Shown here piece after piece: positions 25,220-33,342 of a DNA stretch of 64,000 nucleotides. The notes below the pieces were generated by a model, which was given only the letters and a program-made list of their open reading frames with translations, ran no database searches and was not told the DNA's origin. The first letter of the stretch is position 1; each line of letters opens with the position of its first letter. The stretch is from Neobacillus niacini (GTDB taxonomy: Bacteria; Bacillota; Bacilli; Bacillales; Cytobacillaceae), in the NCBI RefSeq assembly GCF_030817595.1, contig NZ_JAUSZN010000001.1:3421001-3485000 (forward strand). Reading direction: 5' to 3'. Both the position numbers and the translations under genes were made by a program.

Positions 25220-26273
25220 TTGATTTCGGGGTTGATGGAACTTCTAGTATGATCCTTGTTCCTTTACCCGGTGTAGAGTTTATGGTTAGTTCTCCTCCTA
25301 CCGCCCGTGAACGTTCATCCATACTAAACAGGCCTACACCGCGGGACTCGGAATCCAGTTCAAATCCTTTCCCTTTGTCCTCAATCATTACTCTAACAAC
25401 TTCATCCATTTCTCTAATTGTGACAGCAGCATCGGAAACCTCCGCATACTTTCGTATATTCGTTAATGCTTCTTGAATAATACGATAAATGGTTATTTCA
25501 ATAGCGATGTCTAAGCGGCGATTTAATACACACTCAAAATAAACATCGATATGATAGTTTTCTGAGAAACGAGACAGAAAGGAACGGATCGCAGGAACAA
25601 GTCCAAGATCATCTAGTACAGATGGACGCAGTTCCCATGAAATATCCCGGATTTCCTCTATTAATTGAGTGGCTTCATTCTGCATTTGCTCTAGCAGAGG
25701 ATGATCCATTTCAGAATGCAAGCGATTGATGGTAATGAGGTGACTATATAAATTCTGCCCGATCCCATCATGTAAATTTCGTGATAAGCGCTTTCGTTCT
25801 TCTTCCTGAACATCGATTATCGTGGTCATCATTTTCTGTAATTCCTGTTCAACCCGCTTTCGTTCGGTAATTTCATAGCGGATTGCTAAATATTGATATG
25901 GTTTTCCTTTATCATTCATAAACGGAACAATCGTCGTATCGACCCAATAAAATGTTCCATCTTTTGCACGGTTGCGTATTTCGCCCTTCCAAACCTTCCC
26001 CGAGCCAATGGTTTTCCACATTTCTTTAAAAAAACTGTTCGGGTGGTATCCGGAATTCAATATTCGATGATCCTGGCCTAAAAGTTCTTCTTTTGGATAC
26101 TTAGAGATTTGGCTAAATTGTTCATTAATATATGTAATCGTACCCCTTGAATCTGTAATTGCCACAATCGAAGATTCATCAAGGGCAAACTTTATATCGA
26201 TTAATTCCTGCATCGATTTTTTTAATTCTAACTCAAGGTTTGCAAACTCACGCTGCTGCCGGTCTCTGTCCAT
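25212..26273 (-). CDS. PAS-domain histidine kinase (NarL-family partner)
   Basis: Soluble histidine kinase of 353 residues. A coiled coil (1-25) leads to a PAS domain plus PAC (about 28-140; ITDSRGTITYINEQF, WKGEIRNRAKDGTFYWVDTTI, ITERKR), a HisKA_3 domain with phosphoacceptor His168 (RNLHDGIGQ) and an HATPase_c domain (EALTNIRKYA, EDKGKGFE, GVGLFSM). The PAS domain contains no cysteine, so it cannot hold the oxygen-sensitive Fe-S cluster of staphylococcal NreB. It closes the Nre-like operon, 13 bp after the GAF gene. Signal unknown; a second kinase lies upstream in the same operon. Confidence 0.88.
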   Translation of the reverse strand: MDRDRQQREFANLELELKKSMQELIDIKFALDESSIVAITDSRGTITYINEQFSQISKYPKEELLGQDHRILNSGYHPNSFFKEMWKTIGSGKVWKGEIRNRAKDGTFYWVDTTIVPFMNDKGKPYQYLAIRYEITERKRVEQELQKMMTTIIDVQEEERKRLSRNLHDGIGQNLYSHLITINRLHSEMDHPLLEQMQNEATQLIEEIRDISWELRPSVLDDLGLVPAIRSFLSRFSENYHIDVYFECVLNRRLDIAIEITIYRIIQEALTNIRKYAEVSDAAVTIREMDEVVRVMIEDKGKGFELDSESRGVGLFSMDERSRAVGGELTINSTPGKGTRIILEVPSTPKSKK

Positions 26274-26286
26274 ACATATCCCCCTT

Positions 26287-26739
26287 CTAGCCTATATTCT
26301 GGTTTTGTAATATCTGCTCTAATTCCAAGGCAGCATCCTGAACCATTTCTTGGTCATCTTCGGAGAATGTATATTTTTCCCTCTTCCCAACTAGCAGCAC
26401 ACCTTTTGGCAAGGAATTAAAAAACATAGGCACTGCATAGCAGGAAACAAGTTTCTCAGCAAGCATAATAGGATGATCTGTTACCTTTCCATAAATATCG
26501 TTTGGAAAGTCAATCAACATCATTGGACTGCCGCTCGAAATAATTTTCCCAGCAACCCCTTTTCCGAACCGGACGGTGATTCTTTTATATTTATCATTTA
26601 AATTGCCTGAAGCATAATGCCACCTTACATCTGGTCCTACCTCATTTTGAAGTGCTAAAGCGACAAATTCGCAGCCTATTCTTTTCTTTAACGCTTCACA
26701 GACTTTATTTACCTGTGACATCCCCATAAGCTCGGTCAT
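26287..26739 (-). CDS. nreA: NreA-like GAF-domain nitrate sensor
   Basis: A 150-residue stand-alone GAF domain (from KRIGCEFVALALQ to the C-terminal helix). Size, lack of other domains and location between a NarL-type regulator and an NreB-like kinase match staphylococcal NreA, which binds nitrate and releases inhibition of NreB. Characteristic stretches are RWHYASGNLNDKYKRI, RFGKGVAGKII and PMMLIDFPNDI. Nitrate binding is inferred from this synteny, supported by the molybdenum reductase in the same operon. Confidence 0.78.
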   Translation of the reverse strand: MTELMGMSQVNKVCEALKKRIGCEFVALALQNEVGPDVRWHYASGNLNDKYKRITVRFGKGVAGKIISSGSPMMLIDFPNDIYGKVTDHPIMLAEKLVSCYAVPMFFNSLPKGVLLVGKREKYTFSEDDQEMVQDAALELEQILQNQNIG

Positions 26740-26754
26740 CCTTGAAAAAACCCC

Positions 26755-27408
26755 TTAAATTCCATAACCTAATAACCCCTTTTTAACAGCGAATTCTACT
26801 AATTCTGGTCTGGTTTTCATCTGAAGTTTCTCCATTAGATTCCCTTTATGAGTTTCTACCGTTTTTACACTAATCACTAACTGTTCAGCAATTTCCTTAT
26901 TGGAATACCCTTTTGCAATAAGTGTAAGGACCTCTTTTTCTCGATCTGATAATAGATTATAGGTATCATTAGTGCCAGTTTTGAGGCTGCCCAGGTATTC
27001 TTCCATTAATCGCTTCGTTGCAGCAGGATGGAGATAGGCATTTCCATTTGCAACGGATTCAATTGCGGACATTAACTCATCATGTGGAGCACTCTTTAAA
27101 ATACAGCCAGACGCTCCAGCCTGAACCGCCCGGAATAAGTATTCCTCATCATCATGCATAGTTAAAATAAGGATATTAACTTCAGGCATTTGCTTTTTTA
27201 GTTCTCCGGTAGCTGATAATCCATCTTTTCCATGAGGCATACTTAAATCCATTATAACAACATTTGGTTTAAGCTTTAACGCTTTTTTGATGCCTTCATT
27301 TCCTTCAGAAGCTTCTCCGATTACTTCCATCTCAGGATTTGTATTCAATAGCATCTTTAAGCCGCTTCTTACCACAGCATGGTCATCAACTAATAAGATT
27401 TTGATCAA
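26755..27408 (-). CDS. nreC: NreC-like response regulator
   Basis: NarL/FixJ-family response regulator, 217 residues. Receiver domain with DDH at 8-10, phosphoacceptor Asp54 (VIMDLSMPHG), and a LuxR-type helix-turn-helix from LSDREKEVLTLIAKGYSNKEIAEQL. The only regulator in a four-gene signalling block with two kinases and an NreA-like GAF protein. Expected to activate the reductase operon; a GGGG-N4-CCCC dyad at 33281-33292 resembles the TAGGG-N4-CCCTA NreC site known from staphylococci. Confidence 0.85.
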   Translation of the reverse strand: MIKILLVDDHAVVRSGLKMLLNTNPEMEVIGEASEGNEGIKKALKLKPNVVIMDLSMPHGKDGLSATGELKKQMPEVNILILTMHDDEEYLFRAVQAGASGCILKSAPHDELMSAIESVANGNAYLHPAATKRLMEEYLGSLKTGTNDTYNLLSDREKEVLTLIAKGYSNKEIAEQLVISVKTVETHKGNLMEKLQMKTRPELVEFAVKKGLLGYGI

Positions 27409-27429
27409 ATGGTAACTCCCCTTTTCTCC

Positions 27430-28083
27430 CTAGATAGGAAGAGATATTTCAATAGACGTACCTTCTCCTATTTTAGAGGAAATTTCACATTGTCCGCCAG
27501 TTAGAAGCATTCTCTCCTTCATTGTAGCAATTCCAAGTGCATAAGGGTTCTTTTCAAGATCTTCTTTTTGAAAGCCTTTGCCGAAGTCAAAAATAGTAAT
27601 TTTCAATTCACTGTTACTCCAAGATAGATCCATCTTTACATTTGATGTATCAGCATATTTGGCAATGTTAGCCAGCGCCTCCTGACAAACTCGAAAAACT
27701 GCAATACTATATTGTTCTGGTATATGCTTTTCTTCTCCAGTGGAGGAAAGCCCAACTAAAATTCCAAAAGTAGAAGTGTAAACCTTAATATAACTCTTAA
27801 TAGCGGGAAGTAATCCCAGAGTTATTAGGGCAGGGGGGTACAGTTCAACAGAAAGCAGTCGAATTTCCTGCATGGTTTTCTCGATCAGCTGAGTCATTTC
27901 ATGTAAATAATTTTTATATTGTTCCTCATGTATGCCGGATTCAACTAATTTTAAACCCGTTAGTATGCTAAATAAGTTTTGTCCTACACCTTCATGAAGC
28001 TCCAAGGAAATTCTCTTAATTTCCTCCTCCTGAGCTTGAATGATATAGGAACCAATTTGGTTTCTAGATGCAGAGTAATCCAC
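27430..28083 (-). CDS. NreB-like histidine kinase without PAS domain
   Basis: A compact 217-residue cytoplasmic kinase holding just the HisKA_3 region (His30 in LELHEGVGQN) and HATPase_c (EALANIAKYA, DFGKGFQ, GIATMKERM). The phosphoacceptor motif has Glu where most have Asp (LHEG versus LHDG), which is tolerated in the family. With no sensor domain of its own it must be controlled by a partner, most likely the NreA-like GAF protein two genes down. It starts the regulatory part of the operon, 40 bp after the last small unknown gene. Confidence 0.85.
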   Translation of the reverse strand: MDYSASRNQIGSYIIQAQEEEIKRISLELHEGVGQNLFSILTGLKLVESGIHEEQYKNYLHEMTQLIEKTMQEIRLLSVELYPPALITLGLLPAIKSYIKVYTSTFGILVGLSSTGEEKHIPEQYSIAVFRVCQEALANIAKYADTSNVKMDLSWSNSELKITIFDFGKGFQKEDLEKNPYALGIATMKERMLLTGGQCEISSKIGEGTSIEISLPI

Positions 28084-28122
28084 TGCTTTCCCTCCCTTAC
28101 CCTTATCTATTACATTGATAAA

Positions 28123-28395
28123 TTAAATGAGTCTAAATGTGTAGGTTAAACCACTTTCAGTGTCGGACGCTGAAAATAAAGTTTCGGAATGAGCCATATC
28201 GCTGGCAAGGGGAACAGCTATAAAATTGAAACGATCAAAATAGAAGCGGATATGCGTATGGTCTGGACAGTACTCTATTTTTTCTAGCTTCTTATTTATA
28301 GCTGGTGCTTGATCTCCACCCTGTTGGTCGTGAACACTTACTTCAACACGAGCCCCAACAAATTCCCGCAGTTCCTCTAGATTAATGGGTTCCAC
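28123..28395 (-). CDS. Small unknown protein in the reductase operon (90 residues)
   Basis: GTG-start soluble protein of 90 residues overlapping the previous gene by 14 bp, so translation is coupled. Contains a HTHIRFYFDRFNFIAVPL stretch, a probable beta sheet, and a single Cys. No hydrophobic segment. I do not recognise a family. Position between the Rieske/membrane genes and the kinase suggests an accessory or assembly role for the reductase, or a link from enzyme to sensor; both are guesses. Confidence 0.72.
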   Translation of the reverse strand: MEPINLEELREFVGARVEVSVHDQQGGDQAPAINKKLEKIEYCPDHTHIRFYFDRFNFIAVPLASDMAHSETLFSASDTESGLTYTFRLI

Positions 28396-28699
28396 AGCTG
28401 TAACACCCTCTCTTTACGGGGTAGATAAACATTTTATAGCCTTGAAGATACTCCCAAAACTTATCGCCCGCATTTTCTTCAAGGAAAAGGATCGTTTCTT
28501 CCTCTGAATTCCAATCACTCATCCCTTTTACCTCGGCAATTACTAATTCTGCACCATCAATGGTCTTTTCCTCCAGGTACCAATTCAAACGTTTCTTCCC
28601 AAATGTCTCTTTTAATATTTGTTCAATTTCATGGGAAAATCCACCCGATTGTCCTCTCATAAAACAAAAATCAAGATACGTTTCACTAGTCATTAACAT
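28382..28699 (-). CDS. Small unknown protein ending CYSCGTH (105 residues)
   Basis: Acidic soluble protein of 105 residues with a C-terminal CxxC (GCYSCGTH) that could bind metal or act in redox. It overlaps both neighbours (14 bp each side), so it belongs to the operon. The first ATG or one two codons later could start it (MLMTSETY). No recognised domain. Confidence 0.75.
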   Translation of the reverse strand: MLMTSETYLDFCFMRGQSGGFSHEIEQILKETFGKKRLNWYLEEKTIDGAELVIAEVKGMSDWNSEEETILFLEENAGDKFWEYLQGYKMFIYPVKRGCYSCGTH

Positions 28700-28877
28700 T
28701 CACACCTTTTTTATAGATGAGAAACGCAAGTGGAAATAATATGAGATTCATAATTCCAGCCACAATGGTGCTTACATAGTTCTGATAAAAATATTGATGA
28801 ACCATATATTGTGTAACAATTATATTCAGCATTAACACAGCAAGAAGGAGGGCCACAGGAAGGTAACTACGCTTCAT
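28686..28877 (-). CDS. Small two-segment membrane protein (63 residues)
   Basis: A 63-residue protein with two hydrophobic segments (about 6-24 and 36-56) and basic ends. It overlaps the Rieske gene by 11 bp. Small membrane proteins of this size often anchor or stabilise exported Rieske or cytochrome subunits; that is only suggested by position. No family recognised. Confidence 0.75.
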   Translation of the reverse strand: MKRSYLPVALLLAVLMLNIIVTQYMVHQYFYQNYVSTIVAGIMNLILFPLAFLIYKKGVNVND

Positions 28878-29391
28878 ATCGTTTCACCCCCACTGCATAA
28901 ACAGTGTCGTTTTCAACTTTTACATAGATTTCTGGCAGTGGACGTCTTGGCGGTCCTGCAGTCGGTGCTCCTGTTTCAACATCAAATTTTCCGTGATGAC
29001 AAGTGCAAAGCAAATCGCCTTCTTCCTTTTGCCAAAATACTGGACAGCGAAGATGTGTACAGGCATTTTGATAAGCCACATATTTATTTTCAGATAGCCT
29101 GATTAAAATCGCACTATCATGCTCACCAGGAAAATGAAAATCAACTGCATCACCGACCGAAATTGCTTTTACGTCGACTATTTTCTGCTTCGGATACTTT
29201 TTAACTCCTAAACCAACAAGTTCTTTCGCAGCCACTGCTCCCCATGGTAGTGAGGAAACAGCGAACACCCCAGCAGCACCGACTAATGTTTTCATAAAAC
29301 CACGGCGGTCCAGTTTTCTTTCATTATTTCGATTTATATTATGAGTATAGTTATCTTCATCAAACGGGATTTTATTATTTTTATCTGTCAT
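28867..29391 (-). CDS. Tat-exported Rieske [2Fe-2S] protein
   Basis: A 174-residue Rieske protein. A twin-arginine motif (DRRGFMKTLVG at about 28-38) and hydrophobic stretch target it to the outer face, probably staying membrane-anchored. The cluster ligands are CTHLRC and CTCHHGKFD, followed by the Pro loop GPPRRPLPE. Ribosome site GGAGG. Fourth gene of the operon after the cytochrome-like, catalytic and ferredoxin subunits, so it probably links quinol oxidation to the reductase, in place of a classical NarI or NapC path. The substrate is inferred. Confidence 0.88.
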   Translation of the reverse strand: MTDKNNKIPFDEDNYTHNINRNNERKLDRRGFMKTLVGAAGVFAVSSLPWGAVAAKELVGLGVKKYPKQKIVDVKAISVGDAVDFHFPGEHDSAILIRLSENKYVAYQNACTHLRCPVFWQKEEGDLLCTCHHGKFDVETGAPTAGPPRRPLPEIYVKVENDTVYAVGVKRYEA

Positions 29392-29404
29392 GAGTTAATC
29401 CCTC

Positions 29405-29965
29405 CTAAAACAATTTGGTGACGCCCTGCAGGATACCAGGGAGATTCACTCTAACATTTGTTTCGCCTTCTAAGTAAGGCATACTTGTAACCCACTTACC
29501 ATTATCTAAATTAAATTGTTTTTGCTTTGCTTCAATTTCTTCATCTGTTAACCACTGTAGTGTATTTGATGGACATACACTCGCACACATTGGAGGACTT
29601 CCGTCCTTTGTGCGGTCAATACAAAGGTCGCACTTGTACATCAGATTTTGTTCTGTATCAAACTTAGGAATTCCGTATGGGCAGGCAATTGTACAGTTTT
29701 GACAGCCAATGCACTTCTCCACTAGAGCAGAAAGGACGGCTCCTGTTTCATGGATTTGAATGGCTTGCGCCGGACAGCTTCTTGCACATGCAGGATTCAC
29801 GCAGTGAAGGCACATAAGAGGCATTGTCTGACGGTTAACAAGCGGGTTAACATCGTAGACATAGTTACGGTTACGCTCCTCGTGACCGCCGCACTGGGTA
29901 CATGCTGCCAAACAAGAGCGGCACCCTATACAATTTTCAAGTTCTAAATAAAGCCTCTTTTTCAT
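29405..29965 (-). CDS. Four-cluster ferredoxin subunit (DmsB/NrfC type)
   Basis: Electron-transfer subunit of 186 residues with four [4Fe-4S] cysteine motifs in the DmsB order: CIGCRSCLAAC, CLHCVNPACARSCP, CIGCQNCTIACP and CDLCIDRTKDGSPPMCASVCP. No signal peptide. The stop of the catalytic gene is followed at once by this gene (1-bp spacing region holding AAGGTG). It should carry electrons from the membrane subunits to the molybdenum protein on the cytoplasmic side. Confidence 0.92.
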   Translation of the reverse strand: MKKRLYLELENCIGCRSCLAACTQCGGHEERNRNYVYDVNPLVNRQTMPLMCLHCVNPACARSCPAQAIQIHETGAVLSALVEKCIGCQNCTIACPYGIPKFDTEQNLMYKCDLCIDRTKDGSPPMCASVCPSNTLQWLTDEEIEAKQKQFNLDNGKWVTSMPYLEGETNVRVNLPGILQGVTKLF

Positions 29966-32134
29966 TTACTGCACCTTCTTTAGTTCTAGTTTTTCAATCT
30001 GTGCTGCACATGCTTTGAATTCCGGCATCCGAGACATTGGATCAAGGGCCCCAATTGTTAAGAGATTAATAGATTTATCATCACCGAAATGGTACGGGAC
30101 AAATACTGTATCTTTACGGATCGCCTCCGTAATTTTCACTTTATATTCCGCTTCTCCTCTGCGAGTATAAAGGCGGACAAATTCTTCATGTTTAATGTTA
30201 TATTTTTCAGCTGTCTCTGGGTGTACTTCTACGTACGGCTCAGGACACATGTCGCGTAAGAAATTGATTCTTCTTGTTTGGTTACCAGATAAATAGTGAT
30301 AAACTACACGTCCTGTTGTTAAGCGTAAAGGATATTTTTCATCTGGCTCTTCAGCAGGCGGACGGTATGGAAGTGCACATATTTTCGCCTTTCCATCTGG
30401 ATGATAGAATTTTTTATCAAGGAACATATGTGGTGTTCCAGGGTCATTTTCATCTTTACATGGCCAGAATACACCGTCTTGTTTTTCAATTTTATCCCAA
30501 GTAATTCCGTAGTAATCTGCATAGCCGCCTTTGGAAGCTAAGCGGAATTCATCGCTAACATCTTTAGCTGTTTTTAAATGGGAGAAGTATTTTCCTCTGC
30601 CAAGACGTTCACATAATTCAACATGAATTTGCCAATCTGGTTTCGATTCACCAAGCGGCTCTTGTGCCTTGTTAATTTTTATACAACGTCCTTCAAGATT
30701 TGTAACCGTTCCTTCATCTTCAGACCATGTAGTGGTTGGAAGAATTACATCTGCAAATTCAGCTGATTCAGACAAGTAAAAATCTGCACAAACCATGAAA
30801 TCAAGATTTTTTAACTGTTCACGTACGTAATTTAAGTTTGGAGCAGAAACAGCTGGATTCGAGCACAATAAGTACAATCCACGGATGACTTTTTGCTCCA
30901 TTAATCCAAACATTTCATAAGCTGAAACGCCCTCTTTTGGCATTTCCTCTGGTTCAATCCCCCATACCTTCGCAACTGCCTTCACGTGTTCAGGATTAGC
31001 AATTTTACGGTATCCTGGAAGTGCATCTGCCTTTTGACCATGTTCACGTCCGCCTTGGCCATTACCCTGACCAGTAAACGTTGCAACACCTGCTTTAGGA
31101 CGGCCAATTTTGCCAGTGACTAACGCCATATTTGTATACCCAGAAACATTGTCTACACCTTTAACCTGCTGCTCAACTCCACGAGCAAACATAACGATGG
31201 CATTGGGTGCTTTACCGTAAATTTCAGCTGCACGAATAATCTTTTCTGGAGCAACCCCAGTAAGTTCACTTGTATATTCTGGTGTGAATTCTTTCACTAA
31301 TTCCTTTGTTTCTTCAAAACCGTTTGTATGGTTGTTAACGAAATCCTCATCTACATGACCATTTTTAATCAAAAGATTTAAAATTCCGTTTGCAAGCGCA
31401 AGGTCTGTTCCTGGTCTTAAATCTAAGTGTACATCGGCTCTTCTCGCAATTGGGGTTTCACGAGGATCTGCTACAATCAAATATCCTCCGCGTTCTTGAA
31501 CAGCCCATACACGGAACATGGATGTAGGGTGACACTCTGCAGTATTGCTTCCCGCAATGAACAAGCAATCTGTTTCATGAAGATCTGTCCAAGGGAGGGT
31601 TGACCCCCTGTCAACTCCAAATGATCTCATAAAGCCACCGGCAGCACTTGCCATACAAAAACGGCCATTGTAGTCAATGTAACGTGTTTGCAAGCCAACA
31701 CGTGCAAACTTTCCAGTTAAATAACATTTTTCATTCGTCATTGATACTCCACTGTAAACACTCAGCGAATCTTTACCATAATCATGTTGAAGCTGCTGGA
31801 AATTTTTCACGATTAAATCATACGCTTCATCCCATGTTGCTTCACGGAAGCCTTCCTTTGCTCCTTTAAGGGAAGCATCATCCCTGATTAATGGTTTTAA
31901 TATACGATCATCATGGTTGGGCTGCTGGTAAGCTGTAACCCCTTTGGGACACATCTTTCCGACAGTTACCGGCCAATCATAACGAGGTTCAACCCCGATG
32001 ATTTTATTTGTTTTTGTATTTACACGTAAATTCATGCCACATTGCATTCCACAGTAGCTGCAGTGTGTTTTTACAAGCGTTTCATTTGGATGTCTTACAT
32101 TTTCAATTTCTTTAAAAAACTTATCCCTTTGCAT
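29966..32134 (-). CDS. Molybdopterin oxidoreductase, NapA/NasA-type (probable nitrate reductase)
   Basis: Catalytic bis-MGD molybdoenzyme, 722 residues. The N-terminal [4Fe-4S] site is C25-x2-C28-x3-C32-x29-C62; the molybdenum ligand is Cys160 in NGRFCMASAAGG, as in Nap/Nas nitrate reductases (formate dehydrogenases may also use Cys or Sec). The C-terminal dinucleotide-binding domain contains LTTGRVVYHYLSGNQTRR. There is no Tat signal, so the enzyme is cytoplasmic. AGGAGG ribosome site; overlaps the membrane gene by 14 bp. Nitrate is inferred from the Cys motif and the NreA/NreC-like genes in the operon; formate or another oxyanion cannot be ruled out. Confidence 0.87.
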   Translation of the reverse strand: MQRDKFFKEIENVRHPNETLVKTHCSYCGMQCGMNLRVNTKTNKIIGVEPRYDWPVTVGKMCPKGVTAYQQPNHDDRILKPLIRDDASLKGAKEGFREATWDEAYDLIVKNFQQLQHDYGKDSLSVYSGVSMTNEKCYLTGKFARVGLQTRYIDYNGRFCMASAAGGFMRSFGVDRGSTLPWTDLHETDCLFIAGSNTAECHPTSMFRVWAVQERGGYLIVADPRETPIARRADVHLDLRPGTDLALANGILNLLIKNGHVDEDFVNNHTNGFEETKELVKEFTPEYTSELTGVAPEKIIRAAEIYGKAPNAIVMFARGVEQQVKGVDNVSGYTNMALVTGKIGRPKAGVATFTGQGNGQGGREHGQKADALPGYRKIANPEHVKAVAKVWGIEPEEMPKEGVSAYEMFGLMEQKVIRGLYLLCSNPAVSAPNLNYVREQLKNLDFMVCADFYLSESAEFADVILPTTTWSEDEGTVTNLEGRCIKINKAQEPLGESKPDWQIHVELCERLGRGKYFSHLKTAKDVSDEFRLASKGGYADYYGITWDKIEKQDGVFWPCKDENDPGTPHMFLDKKFYHPDGKAKICALPYRPPAEEPDEKYPLRLTTGRVVYHYLSGNQTRRINFLRDMCPEPYVEVHPETAEKYNIKHEEFVRLYTRRGEAEYKVKITEAIRKDTVFVPYHFGDDKSINLLTIGALDPMSRMPEFKACAAQIEKLELKKVQ

Positions 32135-33203
32135 TCTGATTTGCCTCCTTGACCTTTACCTGGTGCGTTGCGAATCCTGAGAATCTAGATATTCTGTATT
32201 TTCTTCGGCATGGAAGGCATAATTCAGCAAGATTAAAGCCATCTTCCATGTTAAATTCAATCGCGTTTACTCCCAATACTTGAATAACATCATTTGACTG
32301 TTCAACAGATACGAAATAATCTCCGCATACCTTACACTTTTTCTCTTCCTGTTCTGCGTAGTGCTCACGGTAGTTCCTTGCAAAAACACTTACCGGACGG
32401 AAAGGAATATGTGCGAGTTTTCCAAATGGTAAATATATTAACGTTACAATAACTGAAAACTGGTGAATCAACGACATTTGCGGCTGCATCCAGCCGTGTA
32501 AAAATACATTTTGAACCGTTAATAAAAGACCTGTGATCGAAATAAATAACAGTAAATATAGCGGCAGGAAATCGTAGATAAACTTTTGTTCAGCTCTTGC
32601 CTGCATGTTTTTTAAACGGCGGTGTAAAGCCATACATACTCCTGCGGTAACCATTATAGCTGCAATATTTAAAGCATTATAGGACAACCAGGCGATGATT
32701 CCATCTGCTTTTACAGTCATTAAATTTAGACCCATTAAAATGATGGTATAATGGCCGTTGTTATCCATTGTGAAGTACATCCAGCCAAACACGAGCGGGA
32801 AGGTAACCAAACATGCAAGAACACAGCCCCAGCCGATTAAAATGTGCTGCCCCCAGCGGTACAAGCCGCGGTTTTTGATAAAGTCATAGATGGCGAGATG
32901 ATTAACAGCTGTTTTAGGGGTGCTTTTTCGTTTTAATAGCTTTAAACCTTTTTTAATAAAGATTTTAGTTGGCGGTCTTTCGCCCCACGCGATAAAGCGG
33001 TATAAAAATCCTCCGATAAACACAATGGTTCCAACCATATATCCGTACAAATTTAAATCAACATGGGTAAACATTCGCGTTGCAATAAAAGATAGAATAA
33101 CGATAGCGGATACCGATAAAAACATTGATTTGGCAAATTTGGACGCAAACGCATTGTCGATCGAGCGTCCTGTTTTTTTATTCATTGACGTATTAGTCTG
33201 CAT
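32121..33203 (-). CDS. Membrane cytochrome-like subunit with C-terminal CxxC pairs
   Basis: First gene of the operon, 360 residues. About six membrane segments (residues 28-46, 52-72, 118-142, 162-188, 205-230, 240-260) with well-placed His residues (for example SLIHQFSVIV and GKLAHIPF) suggest a NarI-like b-type cytochrome or quinol-binding subunit. The cytoplasmic C-terminus has CKVCGDYF and CLPCRRKYR, likely one zinc or Fe-S site. Not a standard NarI (too long, extra metal site). Inferred role: taking electrons from quinol and passing them to the ferredoxin subunit. Confidence 0.75.
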   Translation of the reverse strand: MQTNTSMNKKTGRSIDNAFASKFAKSMFLSVSAIVILSFIATRMFTHVDLNLYGYMVGTIVFIGGFLYRFIAWGERPPTKIFIKKGLKLLKRKSTPKTAVNHLAIYDFIKNRGLYRWGQHILIGWGCVLACLVTFPLVFGWMYFTMDNNGHYTIILMGLNLMTVKADGIIAWLSYNALNIAAIMVTAGVCMALHRRLKNMQARAEQKFIYDFLPLYLLLFISITGLLLTVQNVFLHGWMQPQMSLIHQFSVIVTLIYLPFGKLAHIPFRPVSVFARNYREHYAEQEEKKCKVCGDYFVSVEQSNDVIQVLGVNAIEFNMEDGFNLAELCLPCRRKYRISRFSGFATHQVKVKEANQNAKG

Positions 33204-33216
33204 TTGAACTCCTCCT

Positions 33217-33271
33217 AAAAAAAAAACACTAACGAATTTCTTACTCTTATTGTAAGAAATTCGTTAGTGTT
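33217..33271 (-). terminator. Perfect 20-bp hairpin plus T10 before the reductase operon
   Basis: Arms 33225-33244 and 33252-33271 pair perfectly over 20 bp with a 7-nt loop; on the minus strand a run of ten T follows and ends one base before the AGGAGG of the first operon gene. It terminates transcripts from the M50 gene. A TACAAT -10 candidate (33249-33254) sits in its loop region. Confidence 0.85.
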
Positions 33272-33293
33272 ATCTATATAGGGGAACTCCCCC
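33272..33293 (-). promoter_or_regulatory. Candidate NreC-like operator before the reductase operon
   Basis: GGGG-AACT-CCCC (33281-33292) has the same half-site/N4 layout as the TAGGG-N4-CCCTA box of staphylococcal NreC. It lies about 44 bp upstream of the start point predicted from TACAAT (33249-33254), with a weak ATAGAT -35 (33272-33277), as expected for an activated promoter. An alternative promoter, CCGACA-16-TATATA, would put the dyad in its spacer. Confidence 0.45.
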
Positions 33294-33342
33294 ATCTGTC
33301 GGGAAAAAAACCCTTAGAAATTTAAATTTAGACAAAGTTTTG

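Noticed and set aside
29966..32134. Formate dehydrogenase alpha subunit
   Set aside because: Not fully excluded, but the RFCMASAAGG ligand motif and NreA/NreC-like genes in the operon favour nitrate; no fdhD or formate genes are adjacent.
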